The notes beneath the pieces are model-generated. The model did no database searches, was not told the origin of the DNA, and saw only the letters and a list, made by a program, of their open reading frames with translations. The position numbers and the translations under genes were made by a program. A stretch of 51,731 nucleotides of DNA from Ferrovibrio sp. (GTDB lineage: Bacteria > Pseudomonadota > Alphaproteobacteria > Ferrovibrionales > Ferrovibrionaceae), in contig NZ_PEKV01000013.1 of assembly GCF_002796975.1 (NCBI RefSeq), positions 13,577-65,307 on the forward strand, read 5' to 3'. Positions 20,737 to 28,974 of this stretch are shown here, one piece after another (positions within the stretch are counted from its first letter, which is position 1; each line of letters begins with the position of its first letter).

Positions 20737-21618
20737 ATGATAGAAGCCCTGCGCACGCCCGAGGAGAGGTTCGAGAACCTGCCAGGCTATGCCTTCCGGC
20801 CGCATTACCTCGAGCATACCAACGGCTTGCGCATGCATTACCTCGACGAGGGCAGGCATGCCGGCAAGACCTTCCTCTGCCTGCATGGCCAGCCGACCTG
20901 GAGCTATCTCTATCGCAAGATGATCCCGGTCTTCACCGCGGCGGGGCATCGCGTGGTGGCGCCGGATCTGTTCGGCTTCGGCAAATCCGACAAGCCGCGC
21001 GACGATGCCACCTACACTTTCGATTTCCACCGTGACAGCCTGATCGCGCTGATCCGCGCGCTCGACCTGCATGACGTCGTGCTGGTCTGCCAGGACTGGG
21101 GCGGGTTGCTCGGGCTCACATTGCCGATGAAAATGCCAGAGCGCTTCACCGGCCTGCTGGCGATGAACACCGCATTAGGTACCGGCGACATGCCGCTGAC
21201 GCAAGGGTTTCTGGACTGGCGCGCCTGGAACAACAAGAACCCGGATATGGCGATTGCCAAGCTGATGCAGCGCAGTTGTCCGCAGCTGTCCGACGCCGAA
21301 GCCGCCGCCTATGAAGCGCCCTATCCCGACCAGGACTACAAGGGCGGCGTGCGGCGTTTCCCCAATCTGGTGCCGGATGCACCCAATGCGCCGGGTGCTG
21401 CAACGTCACAGCGCGCGCGCGACTTCTGGAAGAACGACTGGAATGGCGTGAGCTTCATGGCCATCGGCATGACCGATCCGGTGCTCGGCGCACCGGTGAT
21501 GTATGCGCTGCAGAAGCTGATCAGGAATTGCCCGGCACCGCTGGAATTGGCCGACGCCGGGCATTTCGTGCAGGAATGGGGCGAGCGCGTCGCCACCGAA
21601 GCGCTCGGAAGGTTCTAG
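20737..21618 (+). CDS. haloalkane dehalogenase, HLD-I (DhlA-like)
   Basis: An alpha/beta hydrolase of 293 aa that should cleave carbon-halogen bonds hydrolytically, releasing halide and an alcohol. Sequence resembles Xanthobacter DhlA throughout: oxyanion-hole H-G-Q-P-T-W-S-Y-L-Y-R, nucleophile Asp120 with the adjacent halide-binding Trp in C-Q-D-W-G-G, the acid in A-I-G-M-T-D-P-V-L-G (position of DhlA Asp260), and base His276 in A-D-A-G-H-F-V-Q-E-W-G. A Trp in the cap segment F-L-D-W-R-A-W fits the second halide ligand. The catalytic triad is therefore complete. The true substrate is unproven, as HLD-I homologues are widespread in marine and soil bacteria. The gene converges on the VOC gene with no gap between stop codons. 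Confidence 0.88.
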   Translation: MIEALRTPEERFENLPGYAFRPHYLEHTNGLRMHYLDEGRHAGKTFLCLHGQPTWSYLYRKMIPVFTAAGHRVVAPDLFGFGKSDKPRDDATYTFDFHRDSLIALIRALDLHDVVLVCQDWGGLLGLTLPMKMPERFTGLLAMNTALGTGDMPLTQGFLDWRAWNNKNPDMAIAKLMQRSCPQLSDAEAAAYEAPYPDQDYKGGVRRFPNLVPDAPNAPGAATSQRARDFWKNDWNGVSFMAIGMTDPVLGAPVMYALQKLIRNCPAPLELADAGHFVQEWGERVATEALGRF

Positions 21619-22074
21619 TTACTTCGCAAAGATCGCCGAATCGTTGGCAAAGGCCTTGAACTCGAGCGCATTGCCCGAGGGATCGAGGAAGAACATGGTG
21701 TGCTGCTCGCCCACCTCGCCCTCGAACCGCACATAAGGCTCGATGATGAAGTTCATGCCGGCTTCGGTCAGCTTCTTCGCCAGCGCCTTCCAGTCCGGAA
21801 TGGAAAGAATGACGCCGAAATGCTTGGCCGGCACCTGGTGGTCGTCGACCGAGCTGTAGGCCTTGATGGCGCATTCTTCCGGCGCCAGATGCGCCACCAG
21901 CTGGTGGCCGTAGAAATCGAAATCGACCCAGTGTTCCGCCGAGCGGCCTTCGGCGCAGCCGAGCAGTTCGCCGTAGAACTTGCGCGTCACCGCAATGTCC
22001 TTGACCGGGAAGGCAAGATGGAACGGACGTAGCGTGGAGGCGGCCTGCTTCTGAACCGGGGCAAGGGCGTTCAT
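21619..22074 (-). CDS. VOC-family (glyoxalase/bleomycin-resistance/dioxygenase) protein
   Basis: A 151-aa protein with the beta-alpha-beta-beta-beta vicinal-oxygen-chelate fold in two modules. The N-terminal F-H-L-A-F-P-V-K-D-I-A-V-T-R-K-F-Y-G-E-L-L-G-C carries the first metal His; the second module has H-F-G-V-I-L-S and ends F-F-L-D-P-S-G-N-A-L-E-F-K, with the terminal metal Glu. The segment H-W-V-D-F-D-F-Y-G-H-Q-L is typical of ring-cleavage dioxygenase-like members. Function beyond a probable metal-dependent reaction is unknown. It is divergent from the LysR gene (87 bp between starts), which may regulate it. Confidence 0.86.
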   Translation of the reverse strand: MNALAPVQKQAASTLRPFHLAFPVKDIAVTRKFYGELLGCAEGRSAEHWVDFDFYGHQLVAHLAPEECAIKAYSSVDDHQVPAKHFGVILSIPDWKALAKKLTEAGMNFIIEPYVRFEGEVGEQHTMFFLDPSGNALEFKAFANDSAIFAK

Positions 22075-22161
22075 TATGAGTTATCCTCGTTTCTGGGGGG
22101 CTTAAACTGGGCGAGATACTAGCCGCTGGCACTGGACCGGCAACCGATTTAAACTCGCAGC

Positions 22162-23064
22162 ATGATGAGTTTTTCTCATACTGATATTGCCCGGACTTTG
22201 CCCTCGCTGAATGCCCTGCGCGCCTTTGTCGCCGCGGGCCGGCATCTGAGTTTCACGCGCGCCGCCGACGAACTGCATGTGACGCAGGGCGCAGTGAGTC
22301 GTCTGGTGAAGCAGCTGGAGGAGGATCTGGGCGTCAGCCTGTTCAGCCGCGGACCGCGCGGGCTGGAACTGACCGAAGCCGGCGCCGCCTATCTGCCGCC
22401 GCTGACCGATGCTTTCGAGCGCATGCTGGCCGCGACTAGGCTGATCGCGCGCAGCACGCGGCCGGCCAATCGTCTGGCCATCACCATGCTGCCGACCTTT
22501 GCGATGCGCTGGTTCATGCCGCGGCTGGCGGATTTCCATCAGCTCAATCCCGAGATCGCAGTGGATGTCACCAGCGCAGACCGGCTGGTGGATTTCGCCG
22601 CCGAACCGGTCGATGTCGGCATTCAATACGGCAGTGATCGCTGGCCCGACGACCTGCATGCCGAATTCCTCTTCGCCGAAACCGTCACGCTGGTGGCGAG
22701 CCCTGCCCTGCTGAAACGCAAGCCGCTGCACAAGCCGGACGACGTGAAGCGCCACACGCTGCTGACGCATTCGACGCGACCCGAAGCCTGGGCCGAATGG
22801 TTTGCCGCTGCAAACCTCAAAGGCCAGGCGCCGCATGGCCCGGCCTTCGAGCATTTCTTCATGTCGATCGAGGCTGCCGTGAACGGGCTCGGCCTCGCGC
22901 TGGTGCCGGATTTCTTCGTCGCATCGGAACTGCGCGACGGACGACTGGTCGAGCCGCTGCCAAACCTGCGGCTGCAGCGACCGGGCGGTTATTACCTGCT
23001 CTGCCTGAAGGGTCGCGAACGCGAGCCGGCGGTCCGCGCCTTTCGTAACTGGCTGTTCAGCTGA
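22162..23064 (+). CDS. LysR-family transcriptional regulator, GcvA-like
   Basis: A 300-aa LysR regulator. The N-terminal helix-turn-helix is L-P-S-L-N-A-L-R-A-F-V-A-A-G-R-H-L-S-F-T-R-A-A-D-E-L and V-T-Q-G-A-V-S-R-L-V-K-Q-L-E (about residues 13-55), the form typical of GcvA/AmpR-type proteins. The effector domain has the usual two-lobed periplasmic-binding-like fold, with T-M-L-P-T-F-A-M-R-W-F-M-P-R-L and the segment G-L-G-L-A-L-V-P-D-F. Divergent orientation to the VOC gene suggests control of that gene. The intervening 87 bp contains two TTTAAACT/TTAAACT direct motifs (around 22102 and 22148), possible parts of a binding site. The effector is unknown. Confidence 0.88.
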   Translation: MMSFSHTDIARTLPSLNALRAFVAAGRHLSFTRAADELHVTQGAVSRLVKQLEEDLGVSLFSRGPRGLELTEAGAAYLPPLTDAFERMLAATRLIARSTRPANRLAITMLPTFAMRWFMPRLADFHQLNPEIAVDVTSADRLVDFAAEPVDVGIQYGSDRWPDDLHAEFLFAETVTLVASPALLKRKPLHKPDDVKRHTLLTHSTRPEAWAEWFAAANLKGQAPHGPAFEHFFMSIEAAVNGLGLALVPDFFVASELRDGRLVEPLPNLRLQRPGGYYLLCLKGREREPAVRAFRNWLFS

Positions 23065-23133
23065 AACTGGACAGTCGCTGCAACTGCCTTATATCGCCCT
23101 GCACCTCACTCTCCGTCTCGCGCTTTAGAAAAC

Positions 23134-24018
23134 ATGCCCCTCAGCACCTCACGCTCCTATCCGCTGCTGCTCCTGCTCGCCACCGGTACGACGCTCGGCA
23201 TGGCACCGCCCTTTGCGCGGATCGCTGCAACAAGCGGTATTCCAATGATCGGTTTCGCTTTCTGGCAGAACCTGATCGGCGGACTGCTGCTGCTCGCCCT
23301 CGCCGTACTGACCGGTGCGCGGCCGCCGCTGAAGCATCTGCGCTTTTATGCGATCAGCGGCCTGATCACCCTGGCGCTGCCCAGCGTGCTGATCTTCCTC
23401 GCCGTCGCCCGCATCGGCGCCGGCCTGCCCAGCATCGCCTATGCCTTCCCCGCCATGCTGACCTATGGCTTCGCGCTGGGCTTACGCATGGAAAAGCTGA
23501 TCTGGACCCGTGCCGCCGGTATTGCGCTCGGCCTGGTCGGCATTTTGATGATCCTGCTGCCGCGCTCCGGCCCGATCCGCGATGCCGATCTGCCCTGGAT
23601 GCTGCTGGCGCTGGTGGCGCCGGTGTCGCTGGCGGCCGGCAATATCTATCGCACGCGCTACTGGCCCAAGGATGCGCCGCCGCTGGCGCTCGCCGCCGGC
23701 ACCTTGCTGGGCGCAGCCTTCTGGCTGCTGCTCGCCGGTCTCGCTTTTAGCGGTGGCCTCTATCTGCCATCAAATGCTGCGTCGGCAGACTGGGTTCTCG
23801 CGGCAGCCGGGCTATTTGCCTGTCTCAGCTTCATCCCCTATTTCGAACTGCAGCGCGTCGCCGGGCCGGTTTACCTGAGCCAGATCGGCTATGTGATGGC
23901 CGCAACCAGCCTCGGGATCGGGCATTTCGTCTTCGGCGAACGCTATGGCCTGCTGGTCTGGATGGCCGTGATTGTGATCGTTGCCGGCATCCTGCTGGTC
24001 AATCGCAGGAAGGTATAA
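23134..24018 (+). CDS. EamA/DMT-family transporter
   Basis: A 294-aa membrane protein with about ten predicted spans in two EamA repeats of five. The N-terminal repeat contains G-F-A-F-W-Q-N-L-I-G-G-L-L-L-L-A-L; the second begins around residue 150 (L-P-W-M-L-L-A-L-V-A-P-V-S-L-A-A-G-N-I-Y) and ends F-V-F-G-E-R-Y-G-L-L-V-W, the typical terminal Glu-containing segment before the last helix. Such proteins export metabolites or amino acids; the substrate is unknown. The gene stands alone between lysR and a shared terminator with argB. Confidence 0.87.
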   Translation: MPLSTSRSYPLLLLLATGTTLGMAPPFARIAATSGIPMIGFAFWQNLIGGLLLLALAVLTGARPPLKHLRFYAISGLITLALPSVLIFLAVARIGAGLPSIAYAFPAMLTYGFALGLRMEKLIWTRAAGIALGLVGILMILLPRSGPIRDADLPWMLLALVAPVSLAAGNIYRTRYWPKDAPPLALAAGTLLGAAFWLLLAGLAFSGGLYLPSNAASADWVLAAAGLFACLSFIPYFELQRVAGPVYLSQIGYVMAATSLGIGHFVFGERYGLLVWMAVIVIVAGILLVNRRKV

Positions 24019-24049
24019 AAAAAGCCGCCAGTTTGCACCGGCGGCTTTT
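24017..24049. terminator. bidirectional intrinsic terminator between EamA transporter and argB
   Basis: AAAAAAAGCCGCC, a 10-nt loop, then GGCGGCTTTT: the stem has six GC pairs extended by A-T pairs, giving T-tracts on both strands. It begins at the EamA transporter's stop codon and lies 20 bp from the convergent argB stop. Confidence 0.85.
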
Positions 24050-24069
24050 CAGAACTTCGACGCTGACGC

Positions 24070-24984
24070 TTACGGCGTCTTCTCGATCATGGTGCCGACG
24101 CCATGCGCGGTGAAGAGTTCGAGCAGCAGCACATGCGGGATGCGGCCATCCAGGATATGCGCGGCATTCACGCCGCCGCGCACGGCATCCAGGCAGGTTT
24201 CCACCTTCGGGATCATGCCGCCCGAGATCGTGCCGTCGCCCATCAGCACCAGCGCTTCCTTGGCCGTGAGGCTCGGGATCAGCTTCTTGTCCTTGTTCAG
24301 CACGCCGGCCACGTCGGTCAGCATCAGCAGCTTGCTGGCGCCGACAGCGGCGGCAATCGCGCCAGCCGAGGTGTCGGCGTTGATATTGTAGGTCTCGCCA
24401 TTCTCGCCGATGCCGATCGGGGCAACGACGGGAATGACATTGGAATTCTGCATGGTGCGCAGGATGTCCGGATTGATCCGCGTCGGCTCACCGACGAAGC
24501 CGAGATCGAGCAGCTTCTCGATATTCGAGCCGGGATCGCGCACGCTGCGGCGCAATTTACGCGCCTCGATCAGGCGGCCGTCCTTGCCCGAGATGCCGAT
24601 CCCGGTGCCGCCGGCGCCGTTGATGGCGGTAACGATCTGCTTGTTGATCGAACCGGCCAGCACCATCTCGACGATCTCGACGGTGGCCTGGTCGGTGACG
24701 CGCAGGCCATCGATGAATTCGCTCTTGATCTTCAGCCGCTCCAGCATCGCGCCGATCTGCGGCCCGCCGCCATGCACCACGATGGGATTGATGCCGACCT
24801 GCTTGATCAGCACCACGTCGCGCGCGAACTGATGCGCCAGTTCCTCGTCGCCCATGGCATGGCCGCCGTATTTGATCACCATGGTATGGCCGGCGAAGCG
24901 GCGCATATAGGGCAGCGCCTCGGACAGAACCTTGGCGGTCTGCTGCAGATGCTGTTCCAGCGGTTGCGGCCCGGTCGTCTTCAT
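24070..24984 (-). CDS. argB: acetylglutamate kinase
   Basis: Phosphorylates N-acetyl-L-glutamate, the second and usually Arg-inhibited step of arginine synthesis. At 304 aa it is of the longer, N-terminally extended type: residues 1-25 before the core form a helix, a feature known from arginine-sensitive hexameric enzymes. Visible motifs are V-I-K-Y-G-G-H-A-M (residues 38-46), V-V-H-G-G-G-P-Q-I near residue 68, the substrate-binding L-R-V-T-D near residue 94, and [10 protein letters not shown] near residue 203. It is the last gene of the rpmH-rnpA-yidD-yidC-engB-argB group and ends at a shared terminator. Confidence 0.95.
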   Translation of the reverse strand: MKTTGPQPLEQHLQQTAKVLSEALPYMRRFAGHTMVIKYGGHAMGDEELAHQFARDVVLIKQVGINPIVVHGGGPQIGAMLERLKIKSEFIDGLRVTDQATVEIVEMVLAGSINKQIVTAINGAGGTGIGISGKDGRLIEARKLRRSVRDPGSNIEKLLDLGFVGEPTRINPDILRTMQNSNVIPVVAPIGIGENGETYNINADTSAGAIAAAVGASKLLMLTDVAGVLNKDKKLIPSLTAKEALVLMGDGTISGGMIPKVETCLDAVRGGVNAAHILDGRIPHVLLLELFTAHGVGTMIEKTP

Positions 24985-25032
24985 GGCTGTGCGTCTCGGC
25001 GTTTTCTGTGGTTCAGAAGGTTATAAAACGCG

Positions 25033-25683
25033 TCAGGCAAGCGCTGCAAGCTCGGCCCGCAGCTCCGGGATGCCGGAGCCGTTCTCGCTGGAGGTGACGC
25101 GGATGATCGGATGCGCCGCCACATGACGTTTCAGCGTCTCTGCCGTGGCAGCCTTGACCTCGGCCAGCGCCTGCGGCCCGGTCTTGTCGGCCTTGGTCAG
25201 CACGACCTGGTAGATCACGGCCGACTTGTCCAGCAGCTTCATGATGTCTTCGTCGCCGGGCTTGAGGCCATGACGGCTGTCGACCAGCAGGCAGACACGC
25301 TTCAGTTCGGTACGGCCCTTCAGATAGGCGCGCGTCGTCTCGGTCCAGGCCGCGGCCTTGGCCTTGCCGACCGAGGAATAGCCGTAGCCCGGCAGATCGA
25401 CGAGGCTGAGGATGCCGCCGAGATCGAAGAAGTTGAGCTGCTGGGTGCGGCCCGGCGTATTGGACACGCGCGCCAGCGTCTTGCGCCCGGTGAGCGCGTT
25501 GACCAGCGACGACTTGCCCACGTTGGACCGCCCGGCAAAGGCGATTTCCTGTCCGCGCGCCGGCGCCAGCTGGGGCACCGTCATCGCGCCGGCGAAGAAA
25601 TCGCAGGGTCCGGCAAACAGCAGCCGGCCGCGCTCCAGCGCGGCCGGCGTGAAGCTTTCGTCGACGGCCGGCAAATCGGCCAT
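25033..25683 (-). CDS. engB: ribosome biogenesis GTP-binding protein EngB/YsxC/YihA
   Basis: A 216-aa TRAFAC-class GTPase needed for late large-subunit assembly. The G motifs are complete: G1 G-R-S-N-V-G-K-S (about residues 51-58), G2 region N-T-P-G-R-T-Q near 75, G3 D-L-P-G-Y-G near 95, G4 T-K-A-D near 163, and a G5-like T-S-S-E-N near 193. The length is typical of alphaproteobacterial forms. It is 6 bp downstream of yidC on the same strand, the usual order in this class. Confidence 0.95.
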   Translation of the reverse strand: MADLPAVDESFTPAALERGRLLFAGPCDFFAGAMTVPQLAPARGQEIAFAGRSNVGKSSLVNALTGRKTLARVSNTPGRTQQLNFFDLGGILSLVDLPGYGYSSVGKAKAAAWTETTRAYLKGRTELKRVCLLVDSRHGLKPGDEDIMKLLDKSAVIYQVVLTKADKTGPQALAEVKAATAETLKRHVAAHPIIRVTSSENGSGIPELRAELAALA

Positions 25684-25689
25684 GAGATG

Positions 25690-27522
25690 CTACTTCTTTT
25701 TCGACTTGGCGGCCGGTGCAGGATCGGGCTTCTCGGCGCCGCCGCCGATCTTCACGCCCATGCGCTTCATGATCACATACTGCTGCAGGATCGACAGCGT
25801 GTTGTTCCAGCTCCAGTAGATCACCAGGCCGGCGGCGAAGCTGCCGAGCATGAAGGTGAACACCAGCGGCATCAGCGCGAAGATCTTCTGCTGCACCGGA
25901 TCGGGCGGCGTCGGATTCATCTTCATCTGCAGGAACATCGAGATGCCCATGATGATCGGCCAGACGCCGATCGAAAGGATATGCAGCGGGCCGAGATGCG
26001 GCACATCCCAGGGCAGGAAGCCGAAGCCGTTCAGCCAGGAAGTCGGATCCGGCGCGGACAGATCGTGGATCCAGCCATAGAAGGGCGCATGACGCATTTC
26101 GATGGCGATGTAGAGCACCTTGTAGAGCGAGAAGAATACCGGGATCTGCAGAAGGATCGGCAGGCAGCCGGCGGCCGGATTGACCTTTTCCTTCTTGTAC
26201 AGCCCCATCAGTTCCTGCTGCATCTTGGCGCGGTCTTCGCCGTATTTCTCGCGCAGCTTCTGCATCTCGGGCTGCAGCTTCTTCATCGAGCTCATCGCCA
26301 CGTAGGATTTGTAGGCGAGCGGGAAGAACAGCAGCTTGACGATCACGGTGACCGCCAGCATGGCAAGACCGATATTGCCAAGCACACCCTTGAGATATTC
26401 GATGCTGTAGAACATCGGCTTGGTCAGGAAGTGGAACCAGCCCCAGTCGATGGAGAGCTCGAACTTGGCGATCTTGTGCGTTTCTTCGTAGCGGTCGATC
26501 AGCTTCACTTCCTTGGCGCCGGCAAACAGCAGCGAGGTGGCGCTGACGCTCTTGCCGGCTTCGAGCTGCTGGCCGCCGCCGAGATAGTCGGCCTGGTAGC
26601 GGTCGACGCCGTTGGCCGGCCTGGCATGGGTGAAGCGCGCCTTCACGCTCTGCTCGACGCCCGGCACCAGCACAGCCTGCCAGTATTTGTCGGTGAAGCC
26701 GACCCAGCCGCCGACGCTGTCATACTCACGCGCCTTGTCGTCGCTGAGATCTTTGTAGCTCAGTTCCTTCAGCGTGCCGCCATCGGACGCCTTGTCGCGG
26801 AACACGCCGACCGGGCCTTCATGCAGGATGTAGAGGCCGTCGGTATGCGGCGTGCCATGGCGTGACACCAGCGCATAGGGGAACAGCGTGACGGCATTGC
26901 CGCCCTTGTTCTCCACGGTCTGCGTGACGGTGAAGAGATAGTTGTCGTCGATCTCGATCTTGCGGCTGAACACCAGGCCCTGGCCGTTATCCCAGGTCAG
27001 CGTCACCGGCTGCCCGGGCTTGAGCACATCCTTGTCGGCGGTCCAGCGCGTCTGGCCGGTCGGCAGCGCCACGGCGCTGCCCGCGGCAGTCCAGCCGAAT
27101 TCGGCGTAATAGGGCGACGGGCCGCCGGTCGGCGAGAGCAGATGGATCGGCTTGGAATCCTTCGCGATGGTCTCGCGATATTCCGGCAGCACCACATCAT
27201 CGATACGGCCGCCGACCAGATTGAGCGAACCGAACAGGCGCTTGCCCTCGATCTTCACGCGCGGGCTTTCGGCCAGCGCCTTGTCGCGCGAGGCCGCCTG
27301 CTCAACCTGTTGCGCCAGGCTGGGCAGCGCCGGCAGGCCACTGGCATCGGGCGCACCCGGAACGCTGCCCGGGGACGCCGAGACAGCGGTCTGGCTCTGC
27401 TGCTGCGTGATCTGCTGTTCGCGCAACCGGTCCTGCTTCGGCTTTTCCACAAAAAACTGGAAGCCGAGCATGATCGCCACCGACACGGCGATCGCGATGA
27501 TGAGATTCTTCTGGTCGGACAT
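25690..27522 (-). CDS. yidC: membrane protein insertase YidC
   Basis: A 610-aa inner-membrane insertase that places proteins into the membrane with or without SecYEG. The N-terminal anchor is N-L-I-I-A-I-A-V-S-V-A-I-M-L-G-F-Q-F-F-V, followed by a Gln/Ser/Ala-rich linker and a large periplasmic beta-sandwich domain (about residues 85-350). The conserved 60KD insertase core with five spans follows (about 365-580), including the cytoplasmic helical hairpin K-L-Q-P-E-M-Q-K-L-R-E-K-Y-G and G-C-L-P-I-L-L-Q-I-P-V-F. The C-terminus is basic (A-A-K-S-K-K-K), a ribosome-contact tail. Its ATG overlaps the yidD stop by one base (TGATG), indicating translational coupling. Confidence 0.96.
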   Translation of the reverse strand: MSDQKNLIIAIAVSVAIMLGFQFFVEKPKQDRLREQQITQQQSQTAVSASPGSVPGAPDASGLPALPSLAQQVEQAASRDKALAESPRVKIEGKRLFGSLNLVGGRIDDVVLPEYRETIAKDSKPIHLLSPTGGPSPYYAEFGWTAAGSAVALPTGQTRWTADKDVLKPGQPVTLTWDNGQGLVFSRKIEIDDNYLFTVTQTVENKGGNAVTLFPYALVSRHGTPHTDGLYILHEGPVGVFRDKASDGGTLKELSYKDLSDDKAREYDSVGGWVGFTDKYWQAVLVPGVEQSVKARFTHARPANGVDRYQADYLGGGQQLEAGKSVSATSLLFAGAKEVKLIDRYEETHKIAKFELSIDWGWFHFLTKPMFYSIEYLKGVLGNIGLAMLAVTVIVKLLFFPLAYKSYVAMSSMKKLQPEMQKLREKYGEDRAKMQQELMGLYKKEKVNPAAGCLPILLQIPVFFSLYKVLYIAIEMRHAPFYGWIHDLSAPDPTSWLNGFGFLPWDVPHLGPLHILSIGVWPIIMGISMFLQMKMNPTPPDPVQQKIFALMPLVFTFMLGSFAAGLVIYWSWNNTLSILQQYVIMKRMGVKIGGGAEKPDPAPAAKSKKK

Positions 27523-27779
27523 CAGACTGAGCCTTGCTGTACGGAGGAAATTTCAGAAACCGGCGGGACCGGATCGTAACCACTGCCACCAAAGGGATTG
27601 CAACGGGCCAATCGTCGCACCGCGAGATAACCGCCACGCACCGCACCATGCGAGTCGAGCGCTTCGAGCGCATAGCAGGAGCAGGTCGGCTGATAGCGGC
27701 AGTTATGCCCGACCCAGGGCGACAGCACGAGTCGGTAAGCCTGGATGGGTAAAGCGAGGAAACGGGCAGCCGGCGTCAT
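27522..27779 (-). CDS. yidD: membrane protein insertion efficiency factor YidD
   Basis: A small (85 aa) amphipathic inner-membrane-associated protein helping YidC. The family core is visible: [10 protein letters not shown], then [15 protein letters not shown], with three conserved Cys, then G[19 protein letters not shown]. A longer frame begins at 27818 inside rnpA, but the ATG at 27779 gives the normal length. It overlaps the rnpA stop by 4 bp and touches the yidC start, so rnpA-yidD-yidC are tightly coupled. Confidence 0.94.
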   Translation of the reverse strand: MTPAARFLALPIQAYRLVLSPWVGHNCRYQPTCSCYALEALDSHGAVRGGYLAVRRLARCNPFGGSGYDPVPPVSEISSVQQGSV

Positions 27780-28153
27780 GCAGATCCCGTCTGGTTCACA
27801 ACAGACTGGTCCGACCACAGCCGCAGCTTCTTCAACGCGGTTTCGAGATCGCGACGCAATGCCGAATAGTCGCGCTGCGGCGTAGCCTGACGCGCCACCA
27901 GCACATAGTCGTGGCCGGCGATCGCATATCTGGGCAGGATTTCGCCGGCCAGCGCCTTGAGGCGGCGGCGGGCGCGGTTACGGGTGACAGCATTGCCCAC
28001 TTTACGCGAAGCAGTGAAGCCGACACGGCAACAGCCGGTCTCCCCGGGCGCGGCCTGCAGCAGCAGTCCCGGCAGCGCTATGCGCCGCTCGGCCGCCTGC
28101 ACCCGGAGATAATCCGCGCGGCGGCGGAGTCGCTCGACACCGCCCGACGCCAT
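27776..28153 (-). CDS. rnpA: ribonuclease P protein component
   Basis: A 125-aa basic protein that binds the RNase P RNA and pre-tRNA leader. Family motifs: [10 protein letters not shown] at the N-terminus, [25 protein letters not shown], the RNR signature, in the middle, and D-Y-V-L-V-A-R near residue 83. Of normal length. It follows rpmH by 10 bp and shares its promoter. Confidence 0.95.
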   Translation of the reverse strand: MASGGVERLRRRADYLRVQAAERRIALPGLLLQAAPGETGCCRVGFTASRKVGNAVTRNRARRRLKALAGEILPRYAIAGHDYVLVARQATPQRDYSALRRDLETALKKLRLWSDQSVVNQTGSA

Positions 28154-28163
28154 CGCGGGTTAA

Positions 28164-28301
28164 TTACGCCGAGAGCTTGCTGCGGCCCTGGGCGCGCCGG
28201 GAGGCGACAACCTTGCGGCCGCCCACGGTGGCCATGCGGGCGCGAAAACCATGGCGGCGCTTGCGCACCAGCTTCGAGGGTTGATAAGTCCGTTTCGACA
28301 C
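28164..28301 (-). CDS. rpmH: 50S ribosomal protein L34 (GTG start)
   Basis: A 45-aa, very basic protein with the unmistakable L34 sequence [21 protein letters not shown] and [13 protein letters not shown]. The open frame continues upstream to 28346, but the GTG at 28301 gives the standard N-terminus (M-S-K-R-T) with GGAG about 8 nt upstream. It is the first gene of the rpmH-rnpA-yidD-yidC group. Confidence 0.95.
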   Translation of the reverse strand: MSKRTYQPSKLVRKRRHGFRARMATVGGRKVVASRRAQGRSKLSA

Positions 28302-28371
28302 AGCGGCTCTCCGTCTGACTTCCCATCTTCCGCGGAAAACCGCCAAAAAGATGGTTCAACATAAACACGTC

Positions 28372-28391
28372 GGGGGCCCGCAAAGGCCCCC
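28372..28391 (-). promoter_or_regulatory. GC hairpin in the rpmH leader
   Basis: GGGGGCC (28372-28378) and GGCCCCC (28385-28391) form a 7-bp stem with a 6-nt loop in the rpmH 5' untranslated region, about 10-30 nt after the inferred transcription start. It has no T-tract. It may stabilise the leader or serve in growth-rate or autogenous control. This and the two promoters account for the 28302-28619 gap; nothing else is visible there. Confidence 0.4.
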
Positions 28392-28407
28392 GGAAAATCG
28401 GTCCCGC

Positions 28408-28436
28408 TGTATACGGGGTCGCCTGCACAGAGTCAA
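28408..28436 (-). promoter_or_regulatory. sigma-70 promoter of rpmH
   Basis: On the minus strand TTGACT (28436-28431), 17 bp, TATACA (28413-28408). Ten of twelve positions match the -35/-10 consensus with ideal spacing. The inferred start near 28401 gives a leader of about 100 nt before the GTG. Confidence 0.75.
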
Positions 28437-28544
28437 CGCGGGATTTGGCAGGGATTTGGCCGGCTTTTCCGCCATTTTGTCGCAGCCAGGCAAGGCCGGA
28501 CCGGGATCGTGCTTTTACGGTCAATACACAGGTTGACGCCCCAG

Positions 28545-28573
28545 TTGACTACGGGGGGCCCAGTCCCTATAAC
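28545..28573 (+). promoter_or_regulatory. sigma-70 promoter of rpmB
   Basis: TTGACT (28545-28550), 17 bp, TATAAC (28568-28573), about 46 bp before the rpmB ATG. It shares the -35 hexamer and spacing with the divergent rpmH promoter 109 bp away, as expected for strong ribosomal protein promoters. Confidence 0.75.
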
Positions 28574-28619
28574 CGGCCACCAAATTTACGACCAACACTT
28601 GGAAAGTTAGAGGTTCATC

Positions 28620-28913
28620 ATGGCCCGTCGTTGCGAAGTGACCGGCAAGGGCGTTCAGTCCGGTAACAACGTCAGCCACGCCAACAACAAGACCCGTCGC
28701 CGGTTCCTGCCGAACCTGCATGTCGTGTCGCTGATCAGCGAAGCGCTGGGTCGCGATGTGACGTTGCGCGTTTCGAGCCATGGCCTGCGCTCGGTCGAGC
28801 ACAATGGCGGCATCGACAACTGGCTGATCAAGACCAAGGACGAGCTGCTGTCGAGCGACGCCCTGACGATCAAGCGCAAGATCAAGAAGGCGCTGGCCGC
28901 TAAGGCTGCCTAA
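28620..28913 (+). CDS. rpmB: 50S ribosomal protein L28
   Basis: A 97-aa ribosomal protein of the longer alphaproteobacterial form. Diagnostic sequence: [28 protein letters not shown]-x-P-N-L. The zinc-binding Cys pairs of some L28 paralogues are absent (only one Cys), so this is the C-minus type. GAGG precedes the ATG by about 7 nt. It has its own strong promoter and a strong terminator just after the stop. Confidence 0.95.
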   Translation: MARRCEVTGKGVQSGNNVSHANNKTRRRFLPNLHVVSLISEALGRDVTLRVSSHGLRSVEHNGGIDNWLIKTKDELLSSDALTIKRKIKKALAAKAA

Positions 28914-28934
28914 GCTTTCTGAAAAGAATTTCGT

Positions 28935-28969
28935 AAAACGCCCGTCGGGTTCTGCCCGGCGGGCGTTTT
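28935..28969. terminator. intrinsic terminator after rpmB, bidirectional
   Basis: AAAACGCCCGTCGGG, loop TTCTG, CCCGGCGGGCGTTTT: a 15-bp stem with one G-U pair, ending in T4 on each strand. It serves rpmB on the plus strand and the convergent phytase-like gene on the minus strand. Confidence 0.9.
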
Positions 28970-28974
28970 GCATT

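Noticed and set aside
25111-26865. 584-codon frame antisense to engB and yidC
   Set aside because: It is a shadow of yidC and engB, with His/Arg/Gln-rich composition and no domain.
28406-28415. GTATAC at the rpmH promoter as a further GntR operator
   Set aside because: It is created by the TATACA -10 hexamer and lacks the wider dyad symmetry of the 11382 site.
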